64,000 nt of DNA, taken from the NCBI RefSeq assembly GCF_029633825.1, contig NZ_CP090640.1:1364001-1428000 (forward strand), written 5' to 3'. The notes under the pieces were generated by a model. The model was not told where the DNA came from. It saw only the letters and a list, made by a program, of their open reading frames with translations, and did not search any database. This DNA comes from Burkholderia contaminans (GTDB lineage Bacteria; Pseudomonadota; Gammaproteobacteria; Burkholderiales; Burkholderiaceae). Both the position numbers and the translations under genes were made by a program. Positions 22,408-32,888 of this stretch are shown here, one piece after another. How positions within the stretch are numbered: the stretch's first letter is position 1; the number at the start of each line of letters is the position of its first letter.

Positions 22408-23757
22408 TTGGCTAACAGCCCGAGTCTTGCAAAACCCGGTCGAAGCACGGCGAAATTCGGCGATCTGCGCCGGCGAGCAATGTTCTTGCTCCTGGCGCTG
22501 ATCGTCTATCGCATCGGCGCGCACATTCCCGTGCCGGGCATCGATCCGGATCAACTGGCTAAGCTGTTCCAGAGCCAGGCGGGCGGCATCCTGGGCATGT
22601 TCAACATGTTCTCGGGTGGCGCGCTTTCCCGCTTCACGATCTTTGCGCTGGGGATCATGCCGTACATTTCGGCGTCGATCATCATGCAGTTGCTGGCGAT
22701 TGTCTCGCCGCAGCTCGAGGCGCTGAAGAAGGAAGGGCAGGCAGGGCAACGGAAGATCACGCAGTACACGCGGTATTTCACCGTGGTGCTCGCGACCTTC
22801 CAGGCGTTCGGTATCGCGGCTGCGCTGGAAAACCAGCCGGGCCTCGTCACCGATCCCGGCATGCTGTTCCGTCTGACGACGGTCGTGACGCTGGTTACGG
22901 GCACGATGTTCCTGATGTGGCTCGGCGAGCAGATTACCGAGCGTGGTCTGGGCAACGGTATCTCGATCATCATCTTCGGCGGGATCGCAGCAGGGTTCCC
23001 GAATGCCGTGGGTGGGTTGTTCGAGCTGGTGCGGACGGGTTCGATGAGCATCATTTCGGCGATCATCATCGTCGTCCTGATCGCCGCGGTGACTTACCTG
23101 GTCGTGTTCATCGAACGCGGTCAGCGCAAGATCCTCGTGAACTACGCGAAACGCCAGGTCGGCAACAAGATCTACGGTGGGCAGTCGTCGCATCTGCCGC
23201 TGAAGCTGAACATGTCGGGTGTGATTCCGCCGATCTTCGCATCGTCGATCATTCTGTTCCCGGCAACGATTCTCGGCTGGTTCAGTACCGGTCAGCCGAC
23301 GGGAAGCTGGATTTCCAATACGTTGCATAACGTTGCGGAAGCGCTGAAGCCGGGCCAGCCGGTCTATGTGCTGCTGTACACGCTGGCGATCGTGTTTTTC
23401 TGCTTCTTCTACACCGCACTGGTGTTCAACAGCAGGGAAACCGCAGACAACCTGAAGAAGAGCGGCGCGTTTGTTCCGGGTATCCGCCCGGGCGACCAGA
23501 CCGCACGATATATCGACCGCATCCTCACGCGTCTGACGCTGGCCGGTGCGATCTACATCGTCTTCGTGTGTCTGCTGCCGGAGTTTCTGGTGCTGCGCTG
23601 GAACGTGCCGTTTTATTTTGGTGGAACGTCGCTGCTGATCATTGTCGTCGTCACGATGGACTTTATGGCGCAGGTGCAGTCGTACGTTATGTCGCAACAG
23701 TATGAGTCACTGCTCAAGAAGGCAAACTTCAAGGGCGGCAACATCCCGATGCGTTGA
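22408..23757 (+). CDS. secY: Protein translocase subunit SecY
   Basis: SecY (449 aa) is the channel of the Sec translocon in the inner membrane. Ten hydrophobic segments can be followed from about residue 27 ([14 protein letters not shown]) to the C-terminus; the plug/TM2 region and the conserved cytoplasmic loop ([17 protein letters not shown]) are present. The start is an unusual TTG at 22408 after CGGAGAAGG, giving [13 protein letters not shown]; the first ATG downstream would remove the conserved N-terminus. It lies in the spc cluster after rplO, so its level is probably set low at the translational step. Confidence 0.97.
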   Translation: MANSPSLAKPGRSTAKFGDLRRRAMFLLLALIVYRIGAHIPVPGIDPDQLAKLFQSQAGGILGMFNMFSGGALSRFTIFALGIMPYISASIIMQLLAIVSPQLEALKKEGQAGQRKITQYTRYFTVVLATFQAFGIAAALENQPGLVTDPGMLFRLTTVVTLVTGTMFLMWLGEQITERGLGNGISIIIFGGIAAGFPNAVGGLFELVRTGSMSIISAIIIVVLIAAVTYLVVFIERGQRKILVNYAKRQVGNKIYGGQSSHLPLKLNMSGVIPPIFASSIILFPATILGWFSTGQPTGSWISNTLHNVAEALKPGQPVYVLLYTLAIVFFCFFYTALVFNSRETADNLKKSGAFVPGIRPGDQTARYIDRILTRLTLAGAIYIVFVCLLPEFLVLRWNVPFYFGGTSLLIIVVVTMDFMAQVQSYVMSQQYESLLKKANFKGGNIPMR

Positions 23758-23764
23758 AAGGACT

Positions 23765-23983
23765 ATGGCCAAAGACGATGTAATCCAGATGCAGGGTGAG
23801 GTGATTGAAAACCTCCCGAATGCGACCTTCCGCGTGAAGCTGGAAAACGGCCATGTCGTGTTGGGGCATATTTCCGGAAAGATGCGGATGCACTACATCC
23901 GCATCCTGCCGGGCGACAAGGTGACGGTTGAATTGACGCCTTACGATCTGTCTCGTGCGCGGATCGTGTTCCGGGCGAAGTGA
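23765..23983 (+). CDS. infA: Translation initiation factor IF-1
   Basis: IF-1 (72 aa) is an OB-fold factor that blocks the A site during initiation. Start ATG 23765 ([20 protein letters not shown]) comes after GAAAGGA, seven bases after the secY stop. The sequence matches the family across its whole length. Beta-proteobacteria often carry more than one infA; this is the copy inside the ribosomal cluster. Confidence 0.97.
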   Translation: MAKDDVIQMQGEVIENLPNATFRVKLENGHVVLGHISGKMRMHYIRILPGDKVTVELTPYDLSRARIVFRAK

Positions 23984-24003
23984 TTTGAAAAAAGGGTATT
24001 ATC

Positions 24004-24120
24004 ATGAAAGTGATGGCATCGGTTAAGCGCATTTGCCGCAATTGCAAGATCATCAAGCGCAAAGGCGTCGTTCGCGTGATCTGCAGCTCGGATCCGCGCC
24101 ACAAGCAGCGCCAAGGCTGA
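24004..24120 (+). CDS. rpmJ: 50S ribosomal protein L36
   Basis: L36 (38 aa) is the smallest ribosomal protein. The zinc-ribbon residues Cys11, Cys14, Cys27 and His33 are all present, so this is the zinc-binding (C+) form. The full sequence [15 protein letters not shown]... ends in KQRQG. It lies 20 bases after infA and 38 bases before rpsM, the order found in most proteobacteria. Confidence 0.97.
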
Positions 24121-24158
24121 CCGCGCGTTTGTTTGCGCTTTTTGTTTGAGGAAAAACA

Positions 24159-24524
24159 ATGGCTCGTATCGCAGGGGTTAACATCCCGAATCACCAGCAC
24201 ACCGAGATCGGCCTGACGGCAATCTTTGGTGTCGGCCGCACCCGTTCGCGCAGCATCTGCGTGGCAGCTGGCGTCGATTTTTCGAAGAAGGTCAAGGACT
24301 TGACCGACGCAGACTTGGAAAAGCTGCGTGAAGAAGTGGGCAAGTTTGTCGTCGAAGGCGATCTGCGCCGTGAAGTGACGATGAACATCAAGCGCCTGAT
24401 GGACCTCGGTTGCTACCGTGGTGTTCGTCATCGCAAGGGCCTGCCGATGCGCGGTCAGCGTACGCGTACGAACGCACGTACTCGCAAGGGTCCGCGTCGT
24501 GCAGCGCAAGCGCTGAAGAAGTAA
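24159..24524 (+). CDS. rpsM: 30S ribosomal protein S13
   Basis: S13 (121 aa) forms head bridges to L5 and contacts the P-site tRNA through its basic C-terminal tail. The start [14 protein letters not shown] and the segment [19 protein letters not shown] are diagnostic. It is the first gene of the alpha group (rpsM, rpsK, rpsD, rpoA, rplQ). Confidence 0.99.
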   Translation: MARIAGVNIPNHQHTEIGLTAIFGVGRTRSRSICVAAGVDFSKKVKDLTDADLEKLREEVGKFVVEGDLRREVTMNIKRLMDLGCYRGVRHRKGLPMRGQRTRTNARTRKGPRRAAQALKK

Positions 24525-24552
24525 GCGGAACTGACAGTTACAGGAAAACGTA

Positions 24553-24954
24553 ATGGCTAAGGCTTCGAACACCGCGGCGCAACGCGTTCGCAAGAAGGTT
24601 AAGAAGAACGTCGCTGAAGGCGTGGTTCACGTTCACGCGTCGTTCAACAATACGATCATCACGATCACCGATCGCCAAGGCAACGCACTGGCATGGGCGA
24701 CGTCGGGCGGTCAGGGCTTCAAGGGCTCGCGCAAATCGACGCCGTTCGCTGCCCAGGTCGCAGCCGAGTCGGCTGGCCGCGTCGCGATGGAATACGGCGT
24801 GAAGAATCTGGAAGTGCGGATCAAGGGCCCGGGCCCGGGTCGTGAGTCGGCAGTGCGCGCACTGCACGGCCTCGGCATCAAGATCACCGCGATTTCGGAC
24901 GTCACCCCGATTCCGCACAACGGCTGCCGTCCGCCGAAGCGTCGTCGTATCTAA
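24553..24954 (+). CDS. rpsK: 30S ribosomal protein S11
   Basis: S11 (133 aa) lies on the platform of the small subunit near the mRNA exit. The conserved stretches [15 protein letters not shown] and [11 protein letters not shown] are present. It follows rpsM by 28 bases. A 154-base spacer to rpsD contains GTGCTGGCAC/GTGCTAGCAC (24958-24981), a possible regulatory hairpin. Confidence 0.99.
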
Positions 24955-25108
24955 AGGTGTGCTGGCACGTTCGTGCTAGCACATTGCCTGTCGCCGCTCA
25001 GCGTCGACGGGCGTTGCTTTTTTGATTGACTAAGCCCACCGTTCGCCCCAAAGGGCGCGAACTAGCGCGGATTCAGATCTGCGTGACTGATTGATAGAGG
25101 AATGCAAA

Positions 25109-25732
25109 GTGGCACGTTATATCGGCCCGAAGGCCAAGCTGTCCCGCCGTGAAGGCACCGACCTGTTCCTGAAGAGCGCGCGCCGCTCGCTCGCCGACAA
25201 GTGCAAGCTCGACAGCAAGCCGGGTCAGCACGGCCGTACCTCGGGCGCACGTACGTCCGACTACGGTACGCAGCTGCGCGAAAAGCAGAAGGTCAAGCGT
25301 ATCTACGGCGTGCTGGAGCGTCAGTTCCGCCGCTACTTCGCTGAAGCCGACCGCCGCAAGGGCAACACGGGTGAAAACCTGCTGCAACTGCTCGAGTCGC
25401 GTCTCGACAACGTCGTGTATCGCATGGGCTTCGGCTCGACCCGCGCTGAAGCGCGTCAGCTGGTGAGCCACAAGTCGATCACCGTGAACGGCGTCGTCGC
25501 GAACGTCCCGTCGCAGCAAGTGAAGGCAGGTGACATCGTCGCGATCCGCGAAAAGGCGAAGAAGCAGGCACGTATCGTCGAAGCGCTGTCGCTGGCCGAG
25601 CAAGGCGGCATGCCGAGCTGGGTTGCAGTCGATGCGAAGAAGTTCGAAGGCACGTTCAAGCAAATGCCGGAACGCGCTGAAATCGCAGGCGACATCAACG
25701 AAAGCCTGATCGTCGAATTGTATTCGCGTTAA
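25109..25732 (+). CDS. rpsD: 30S ribosomal protein S4
   Basis: S4 (207 aa) starts assembly of the 16S 5' domain and, in E. coli, represses the alpha operon. The N-terminal [19 protein letters not shown] and the S4 RNA-binding domain ([11 protein letters not shown]...[10 protein letters not shown]) are clear. Translation starts at GTG 25109 after AGAGGA; the upstream in-frame TTG would give a non-conserved extension. A GCCGAGG/CCTCGGC hairpin (25744-25785) with a weak T-rich tail follows, before rpoA. Confidence 0.98.
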   Translation: MARYIGPKAKLSRREGTDLFLKSARRSLADKCKLDSKPGQHGRTSGARTSDYGTQLREKQKVKRIYGVLERQFRRYFAEADRRKGNTGENLLQLLESRLDNVVYRMGFGSTRAEARQLVSHKSITVNGVVANVPSQQVKAGDIVAIREKAKKQARIVEALSLAEQGGMPSWVAVDAKKFEGTFKQMPERAEIAGDINESLIVELYSR

Positions 25733-25856
25733 TCCGATTGACGGCCGAGGTACCCCGATTGCGTTGCGCAAGGAGGGGCCTCGGCTGTTTATTTTCTGGT
25801 TGTTACCGGTCAGCCTTATCGGTGTAACGAGCCGAGGGTATTGAAAAGGAAAGCCC

Positions 25857-26834
25857 ATGCAAACCAGTTTGCTGAAACCCAAGATCATCGCCGTGGAATC
25901 GCTGGGCGAGAACCACGCGAGGGTGGTCATGGAACCGTTCGAACGCGGTTACGGCCACACCTTGGGCAATGCGCTTCGCCGCGTGCTGCTGTCGTCGATG
26001 GTTGGCTACGCGCCGACCGAAGTGACGATCGCGGGCGTGGTGCACGAGTACTCGACGCTGGATGGCGTGCAGGAAGACGTCGTCAACCTGCTGCTGAACC
26101 TGAAGGGCGTGGTGTTCAAGCTGCATAACCGTGACGAAGTGACGGTTACGCTGCGCAAGGAAGGTGAAGGCGTTGTCACGGCCGGCGATATCGAGCTGGC
26201 TCACGACTGCGAAGTCATCAACCCGAATCACGTGATTGCGCACCTGTCGAAGGGTGGCAAGCTCGACGTTCAGATCAAGATCGAAAAGGGTCGCGGCTAT
26301 GTGCCCGGCAACGTTCGTCGCTACGGCGAAGACACGGCCAAGATCATCGGCCGCATCGTCCTCGACGCATCGTTCTCGCCGGTTCGCCGTGTGAGCTACG
26401 CTGTCGAAAGCGCACGTGTCGAGCAGCGTACCGACCTCGACAAGCTCGTGATGAACATCGAGACGAGCGGTGTGATCACGCCGGAAGAAGCGATCCGTCA
26501 ATCGGCCCGCATCCTGGTCGACCAGCTGTCCGTGTTCGCGGCGCTGGAAGGCACGGAAACGGCAGCCGAAGCGCCGTCGCGTGCACCGCAGATCGATCCG
26601 ATCCTGCTGCGTCCGGTGGACGATCTCGAGCTGACGGTTCGTTCGGCGAACTGCCTGAAGGCCGAGAACATCTACTACATCGGCGACCTGATCCAGCGCA
26701 CGGAAAACGAGCTGCTGAAGACGCCGAACCTCGGTCGCAAGTCGCTCAACGAGATCAAGGAAGTGCTCGCTTCGCGCGGTCTCACGCTGGGCATGAAGCT
26801 CGAAAACTGGCCGCCGGCTGGTCTCGACAAGTAA
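25857..26834 (+). CDS. rpoA: RNA polymerase alpha subunit
   Basis: Alpha (325 aa) nucleates RNA polymerase assembly (N-terminal domain, residues 1 to about 230) and contacts UP elements and activators (C-terminal domain). The alphaCTD segment around [19 protein letters not shown], with the DNA-contacting Arg and Asn residues, is present. It lies between rpsD and rplQ, as in most bacteria, but is separated from rplQ by a hairpin with a T-run that could partly terminate. Confidence 0.99.
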
Positions 26835-26852
26835 GCCTGGTTGTTACTGTAG

Positions 26853-26900
26853 TTGGCAAAGATGCGGATTTTCCTTTAAAATCCGCATCTTGTTTTTTTT
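26853..26900 (+). promoter_or_regulatory. Inverted repeat with T-run between rpoA and rplQ (attenuator or promoter)
   Basis: GATGCGGATTTT (26861-26872) and AAAATCCGCATC (26878-26889) form a perfect 12-bp repeat with a CCTTT loop, followed by TTG and eight T residues; this looks like an intrinsic terminator. TTGGCA (26853-26858), 18 bases and TAAAAT (26877-26882) also resemble a promoter inside the same repeat. The site sits within the alpha operon, so partial termination or re-initiation is possible. Confidence 0.6.
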
Positions 26901-26971
26901 CGTTACCGGCCCGTGCACCCATGGGGTGCGATAGAAGAGCTGGATCAAAACTTTGAATCAAGGAAACTGAA

Positions 26972-27367
26972 ATGCGCCATCGTCATGGTCTGCGGAAACT
27001 GAACCGCACGAGCAGCCACCGTCTGGCTATGCTCCGTAACATGTCCAACTCGCTGATCGAGCACGAAGTCATCAAGACGACGCTGCCGAAGGCGAAGGAA
27101 CTCCGTAAAGTCGTCGAGCCGCTGATCACGCTCGGCAAGAAGCCGTCGCTGGCAAACCGTCGCCTGGCGTTCAACCGCCTGCGCGATCGTGACTCGGTGG
27201 CGAAGCTGTTCGACGTGCTCGGTCCGCGTTTCGCGAACCGTCCGGGCGGCTACCTGCGCGTGCTGAAGTTCGGCTTCCGCGTGGGCGACAACGCACCGAT
27301 GGCACTGGTCGAGCTGCTCGATCGTCCGGAAGTCGACGAAACGGCAGACGTGCAAGAAGCTGAGTAA
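26972..27367 (+). CDS. rplQ: 50S ribosomal protein L17
   Basis: L17 (131 aa) is a large-subunit protein near the exit tunnel. The start [17 protein letters not shown] and [19 protein letters not shown] are diagnostic. A short acidic C-terminal tail ([10 protein letters not shown]) is present. It is the last gene of the ribosomal superoperon and is followed by an intrinsic terminator. Confidence 0.98.
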   Translation: MRHRHGLRKLNRTSSHRLAMLRNMSNSLIEHEVIKTTLPKAKELRKVVEPLITLGKKPSLANRRLAFNRLRDRDSVAKLFDVLGPRFANRPGGYLRVLKFGFRVGDNAPMALVELLDRPEVDETADVQEAE

Positions 27368-27391
27368 GCTTCCGGTACGCAGCAGTATCTG

Positions 27392-27428
27392 AAAGGGGCC
27401 GAGCAAATGCTTGGCCCTTTTTGTTTTT
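27392..27428 (+). terminator. Intrinsic terminator after rplQ
   Basis: AAAGGGGCCGAGC pairs, with mismatches, with GCTTGGCCCTTT around AAAT and is followed by TTTTGTTTTT. It closes the ribosomal protein superoperon before cutA. Confidence 0.88.
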
Positions 27429-27569
27429 CGGGCGCCGGCTGCGATCGATTGTCGCAGGGCGGTGCCGGCAGCGTTGCGCGCGCTGCGCTACGATACGGGG
27501 CAGCCGGCGCGCGTTCCAGATGGGCAATCCGCGTCGGCAGGAGCCGATAGACCAGCCAGGAGGGCCCGG

Positions 27570-27896
27570 ATGATAGTGGTGCTGATGTTGACGACGGTGC
27601 CCGATGCCGAGACCGCCAGGACGCTTTCAGACGGTGCGCTCGATGCGCGGCTTGCCGCGTGCGTGTCGGAGCTCGGTGCGATCAAGTCGCGCTACCACTG
27701 GCAGGGCAAGGTCGAAACGGCCGACGAGATCCAGTTGCTGTTCAAGACGAGCCCCGTGCGGGCGCTCGAACTGGAGCGATTTATTCTCGCGCATCATCCT
27801 TACGAGACGCCCGAAATCGTCTCGTGGCAGACGACGGCATCGGCCGCATACGGCCAGTGGGTGACCAGCGAAACTCAACGTCTATTTCATGTTTAA
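27570..27896 (+). CDS. cutA: Divalent-ion tolerance protein CutA
   Basis: CutA (108 aa) forms very stable trimers and was named for copper tolerance in E. coli; its exact function is unsettled. Family features include ARxLSDGALDARLAACV near the N-terminus, the KSRYHWQGKVE strand and the C-terminal HPYETPEIVSW motif. Start ATG 27570 has CCAGGAGG upstream; the frame is open further upstream but without conservation. Its end overlaps the dsbD start by eight bases. cutA next to dsbD is a frequent pairing in proteobacteria and suggests a link to periplasmic metal or thiol status. Confidence 0.95.
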   Translation: MIVVLMLTTVPDAETARTLSDGALDARLAACVSELGAIKSRYHWQGKVETADEIQLLFKTSPVRALELERFILAHHPYETPEIVSWQTTASAAYGQWVTSETQRLFHV

Positions 27897-29751
27897 CGGT
27901 ATGGCGCTTCCCGTGCGCGTGCGCGCGCTGCGATTCCTCGCAGTCCTGTTGTCGTTCATGCTCGTGCTGGGCGGCTTGTCGGTCGCGCGTGCGGCCGACG
28001 ATTTCCTCGATCCGTCGGTGGCGTTCAAGTTCAGCGCGAGCGAATCGCCGGGACAGGTGGAAGTCCGCTTCAAGGTCGCCAATGGCTATTACCTGTACCG
28101 CGAGCGGTTCGCGTTCGCGGTGAAGAGCGGGCAGGCGACGCTGGGCGATCCGCAATTCCCGCCCGGCCACGTGAAGTTCGACCAGACGTTCCAGAAGAAT
28201 GTCGAGACCTACCGTGACGAAGTCGTCGTGCACGTGCCCGTCAAGCAGGCGGCCGGCCCGTTCGAGCTCGCGGTGACGTCGCAGGGGTGCGCGGACGAGG
28301 GCATCTGCTATCCGCCGGCCGAGCACGTCGTGAAGGTCGACGGCGCCGCGCTGGGCGCCGCTTCGTCGTCACCGTCGCCGTCGTCCGGCGATGCGGCGGC
28401 CGCGGGCAGCTGGTTCGACAAGGTCACGAGCGCCGATTTCGCGCAGTCGCTGCTCGAAGGGCATGGCTTCTTCACGATCGTCGCGCTGTATTTCGTCGCG
28501 GGCGTCGTGCTGAGCCTCCTGCCGTGTTCGTATCCGATGATTCCGATCGTGTCGGCGATCATCATCGGCCAGGGCACACGCGCGACGCATGCGCGCGGCT
28601 TCGCGCTGTCGCTGACCTATGTGGTCGGCATGGCGCTCGTGTACACGGTGCTCGGCATCGCCGCGGCGCTGGTCGGCCAGAGCCTCGGCGCGTGGCTGCA
28701 GAACCCGTGGGTGCTCGGTGCATTCGGCGTGCTGCTGACCGCGTTTGCCGTCTCGCTGATCTCGGGCAAGGACATCGCGCTGCCCGCGCGCTGGCAGAAC
28801 GGCGCGGCCGGGGCATCGAGCGCGCGCCAGGGCGGCCATTTCGCCGCGGTCGCGGCGATGGGCGCGCTGTCCGCACTGGTCGTCGGCGCATGCATGACGG
28901 CGCCCCTGTTCGCGGTGCTCGCCTTCATCGCACACACGGGCAATGCGCTGCTCGGCGGTGCCGCGCTGTTCGCGATGGGGCTGGGGTTGGGCGTGCCGCT
29001 GCTGGTCGTCGGCGTCGGTGCCGGGACGGTACTGCCGCGCGCCGGCGCATGGATGGACGGCGTGAAGGTGTTCTTCGGCATCGTGCTGCTCGCAGCCGCG
29101 CTGTGGATCGTGTGGCCGGTGCTTGCCGGTGGCCTGAAGATGATGCTCGCCGCGTTGTGGTTGCTGATCGCGGCCGCGGCGCTCGGGCTGTTCACGCCGA
29201 ACGCCGGCGCCACGTCGATCTGGCGTCGCCTCGGCCGTGGCGTGGGCGCTGCGCTCGCGATCTGGGCGGCCACGCTGCTCGTCGGCCTGGCCGCGGGATC
29301 GACCGATCCGGTCAAGCCGTTGGCGGTGCTGGCGGCACGCACGGTTGCGTCGGGCGGCACGGCGGCGGCAGGCGCCGCCGCCGCGCAGGATGGGCCCGCA
29401 TTCGCATCGGTGCGCTCGAGTGGCGAACTCGACACGCTGCTGAAGACGTCGGGCCAGCCCGTGATGCTCGATTTCTACGCCGACTGGTGCGTGAGCTGCA
29501 AGGAGATGGAGCATCTGACGTTTACCGACGCGCGCGTGCAGGCGCGGCTCGCGCGGCTTCACCTCGTGCGCGCGGATGTCACGGCGAACAACCCGGACGA
29601 CCAGGCGCTGCTGAAACGCTTCAACCTGTTCGGGCCGCCGGGCATCATCTTCTTCGATAGAAGCGGCAACGAGATCGGGCGCGTGGTCGGCTATCAGGCG
29701 GCCGAGACGTTCCTGCGCAGCCTCGACCGGGCTGCGGTCCCGACGGTATGA
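27889..29751 (+). CDS. dsbD: Thiol:disulfide interchange protein DsbD
   Basis: DsbD (620 aa) carries electrons from cytoplasmic thioredoxin to the periplasm, for DsbC and cytochrome c maturation factors. Three modules are visible. After a signal peptide (cleavage near ARA-AD, residue 36) the alpha domain has Cys134 and Cys140. The membrane domain has the redox pair Cys213 (LLPCSYP) and Cys335 (GACMTAP) and about eight membrane segments. The C-terminal thioredoxin-like domain has Cys534-Val-Ser-Cys537. Translation could also begin at the ATG at 27901. It overlaps cutA by eight bases. System II cytochrome c genes lie 3 kb downstream and would be natural clients. Confidence 0.96.
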   Translation: MFNGMALPVRVRALRFLAVLLSFMLVLGGLSVARAADDFLDPSVAFKFSASESPGQVEVRFKVANGYYLYRERFAFAVKSGQATLGDPQFPPGHVKFDQTFQKNVETYRDEVVVHVPVKQAAGPFELAVTSQGCADEGICYPPAEHVVKVDGAALGAASSSPSPSSGDAAAAGSWFDKVTSADFAQSLLEGHGFFTIVALYFVAGVVLSLLPCSYPMIPIVSAIIIGQGTRATHARGFALSLTYVVGMALVYTVLGIAAALVGQSLGAWLQNPWVLGAFGVLLTAFAVSLISGKDIALPARWQNGAAGASSARQGGHFAAVAAMGALSALVVGACMTAPLFAVLAFIAHTGNALLGGAALFAMGLGLGVPLLVVGVGAGTVLPRAGAWMDGVKVFFGIVLLAAALWIVWPVLAGGLKMMLAALWLLIAAAALGLFTPNAGATSIWRRLGRGVGAALAIWAATLLVGLAAGSTDPVKPLAVLAARTVASGGTAAAGAAAAQDGPAFASVRSSGELDTLLKTSGQPVMLDFYADWCVSCKEMEHLTFTDARVQARLARLHLVRADVTANNPDDQALLKRFNLFGPPGIIFFDRSGNEIGRVVGYQAAETFLRSLDRAAVPTV

Positions 29752-29845
29752 CCATGCGGATCGCGTGCGCGCTGGTGGCGAACCGGCACGCTTGCGTGAG
29801 ATGAGCTGACGATCGACAAGGCATGCGGCCGCGATCGACGGCAAA

Positions 29846-29888
29846 CAAAAAACGGCGGGACACCGAAGTGTCCCGCCGTTTGTCTTTT
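29846..29888. terminator. Bidirectional terminator between dsbD and hemB
   Basis: AACGGCGGGACAC (29851-29863) and GTGTCCCGCCGTT (29868-29880) form a perfect 13-bp stem with a CGAA loop. A-rich sequence precedes it and TTTGTCTTTT follows, so it can serve the two convergent genes. Confidence 0.92.
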
Positions 29889-29905
29889 CGCCTGCAGGCA
29901 GGCGC

Positions 29906-30952
<1,047 letters not shown>

Positions 30953-30985
30953 TCATTTTCGGGAGCGTTGGTATATGATAGCGAT

Positions 30986-31091
30986 CGAGCGGCACGCGCT
31001 GCGTGCAACTCCCCGCTTCTCCTCCCTGAGCGGGTGCCTGTCGTTTTTCGATTAGGCTGTTTGACCCGCCGTTCAACGGCGGGTTTTTTTA
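30986..31091 (+). ncRNA. Candidate small RNA with CUCCUCC loop
   Basis: An intrinsic terminator (ACCCGCCG/CGGCGGGT, 31064-31084, then seven T residues) points to plus-strand transcription in a gap where both flanking genes are on the minus strand. TATGAT at 30974-30979 could be the -10, giving a transcript near 105 bases. Two further hairpins are seen: GCACGC/GCGTGC (30992-31006, loop GCT) and CCCGCT/AGCGGG (31012-31034). The second has an 11-base loop containing CTCCTCC, complementary to Shine-Dalgarno sequences. A U-rich single-stranded segment (TCGTTTTTCG) follows, as in Hfq-binding RNAs. No credible reading frame is present. Confidence 0.5.
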
Positions 31092-31156
31092 TGAGCCGGC
31101 CGAAACCGCAGGCGCCGTCAGGTGCGCGCCGCCGATCCCGGCCGCGCGTTGCCCGA

Positions 31157-31816
31157 TCATTGTGCTACAGGCTCGCTTTTTTCGTCGGCGGCGGACGGCC
31201 GCACCCAGCTTTCGATCAGCTCGTGCGCCTCGTCGAGCCCAATGCGCTTCATCGCCGAGAACAGCTGAACCGTCAGCTTGCCCTGAACACCCTGGTCACG
31301 ATACGCATCGAGCCCCTTTTGCGTGGTCCGCAGCGCGTTGATGCTTTCCTGCCGCGTCAATTTGTCGCACTTCGTCAGCAGCGTGTGGATCGGCTTGCCG
31401 GTCGGTACGAACCACTCGATCATGCGCCGGTCGAGATCGGTCAGCGGACGGCGCGAATCCATCATCAGGATCAGGCCGCAGAGCTGCGAGCGGGTCGCGA
31501 GGTAGGACGACAGCAGCATTTCCCAATGGGCCTTGGCGGCGCCGGGCACTTCCGCGTAGCCGTAGCCGGGCAGGTCGACGAGATTCGCGACGGGCTCGGC
31601 GGCCGGGCCGACGGAGAAGTAGTTGATGTGCTGCGTGCGGCCGGGCGTCTTCGACGCGAAGGCGAGCCGCTTCTGGTTGCACAGCACGTTGATCGCCGTC
31701 GACTTGCCGGCATTCGAGCGGCCCGCGAACGCGATTTCCGGCTGGACCGTCGGCGGCAGGTCGCGCAGATGGTTGACGGTCGTGTAGAAGCGGGCTTGAT
31801 GGAGCAGAAAGGCCAT
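31157..31816 (-). CDS. engB: Ribosome biogenesis GTP-binding protein EngB (YsxC/YihA)
   Basis: This small GTPase (219 aa) is needed for large-subunit assembly. The P-loop is GRSNAGKST (about residues 32-40); DLPGYGYA is the G3 motif and TKCDK the G4 motif. A C-terminal tail rich in charged residues follows. The gene is divergent from the cytochrome c4 gene. The pairing of engB and cytochrome c4 occurs in many proteobacteria. The perfect palindrome TATTGTACAATA (31896-31907) lies in the shared upstream region. Confidence 0.96.
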   Translation of the reverse strand: MAFLLHQARFYTTVNHLRDLPPTVQPEIAFAGRSNAGKSTAINVLCNQKRLAFASKTPGRTQHINYFSVGPAAEPVANLVDLPGYGYAEVPGAAKAHWEMLLSSYLATRSQLCGLILMMDSRRPLTDLDRRMIEWFVPTGKPIHTLLTKCDKLTRQESINALRTTQKGLDAYRDQGVQGKLTVQLFSAMKRIGLDEAHELIESWVRPSAADEKSEPVAQ

Positions 31817-32030
31817 GGGAACCGGAAGGACGGGCGGCGCGAGCCGCTTGGTGGAGGCGGGGTAGCCCCGATAGGCGCCGGAGCTTTCAACACGATATTG
31901 TACAATACGGCGGTTTTACCGAAGGCTACCGGGCGCCTGCCTCGCGCTTTTATGTAGCTTCTGCGGTAGACTGAACGCCGTCGTTTTTTGCAGAACCTCA
32001 AATTCCCACAAGACGAAACAGGGTGTGCGA

Positions 32031-32684
32031 ATGAATCGACTGTGCAAGTCTCTGATGGTGCTTCAGGTTGCAGCAGGGTTCGTAGGTTTCGTAGCGGAGG
32101 CAAACGCGGCGGATGCGGCAAAGCCGGATCTCGACCGTGGCAAGGCGATTGCCGGGCAGGTCTGCGCGTCGTGTCACGGCGCCGACGGCAATAGCGCGTC
32201 GGGCAGTTTCCCGAAGCTTGCCGGCCAGCATCCCGAATATCTGGTCAAGCAGTTGAACGACTTCAAGACGCAACCGGGCGCGAAGGGGCCGGTGCGTACC
32301 AACGCGGTGATGGTCGGATTCGCGAGCGCGCTGAGCGCGGACGACATGCGCAACGTCGCCGCGTACTACGGGTCGCAGACGACGAAGCTCGGCACCGCAC
32401 GCGATGCGGCAACCGTGCCGATCGGCCAGAAGATCTATCGCGGCGGCATCGCGGAGAAGGGCGTACCCGCCTGCGCGAGCTGCCACGGGCCGACAGGGCA
32501 AGGGATCCCGGTCCAGTACCCGCGTCTGTCGGGGCAGTGGGCCGATTACACGGTCGCGCAGTTGACCGCGTTCCAGCAGGGTGCCGGCGCGCGCAACAAC
32601 AACGAGGCGATGCATCAGATCGCAACGCGGCTGTCGGACAACGAGATCAAGGCCGTCGCGGATTACATCGCGGGCCTGCGTTGA
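32031..32684 (+). CDS. Dihaem cytochrome c4
   Basis: This 217-residue periplasmic protein has a signal peptide (cleavage near ANA-AD) and two CxxCH haem-binding sites, both CASCH, one in each half, which is the cytochrome c4 layout. It passes electrons between the bc1 complex and terminal oxidases such as cbb3. ATG 32031 is preferred over the in-frame GTG six bases upstream; an AGGG stands seven bases ahead. The next genes, resB and ccsB, attach haem to proteins of this kind. Confidence 0.93.
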   Translation: MNRLCKSLMVLQVAAGFVGFVAEANAADAAKPDLDRGKAIAGQVCASCHGADGNSASGSFPKLAGQHPEYLVKQLNDFKTQPGAKGPVRTNAVMVGFASALSADDMRNVAAYYGSQTTKLGTARDAATVPIGQKIYRGGIAEKGVPACASCHGPTGQGIPVQYPRLSGQWADYTVAQLTAFQQGAGARNNNEAMHQIATRLSDNEIKAVADYIAGLR

Positions 32685-32740
32685 GCGGTCAGCCGCGAAT
32701 GGAATGACCGGGCGCCCGAAGGGCGGCCGGAGTCAGAACA

Positions 32741-32790
32741 AGAAAAGGGTGGGGCGCCGCATCGTTGCGGTTGCCTCGCCCTTCTTTTTT
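32741..32790 (+). terminator. Intrinsic terminator after cytochrome c4
   Basis: AAGGGTGGGGC pairs with GCCTCGCCCTT, enclosing a smaller CCGCA/TGCGG stem, and is followed by CTTTTTT. Two more G/C hairpins (32825-32838 and 32859-32875) lie between it and resB. Confidence 0.8.
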
Positions 32791-32888
32791 GTCAGCGCGC
32801 GCCGGCTGTCACGAGCGTGCTGGCCGCCCCTTCGGGGGCAATAATCAAAGTGAGCGTTGGGGGCTGTTTCCCCCGAGTCGGAGTTTGA

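Noticed and set aside
24958..24981. Hairpin between rpsK and rpsD as a terminator
   Set aside because: The stem has a mismatch and is not followed by T residues; at most a weak regulatory structure.
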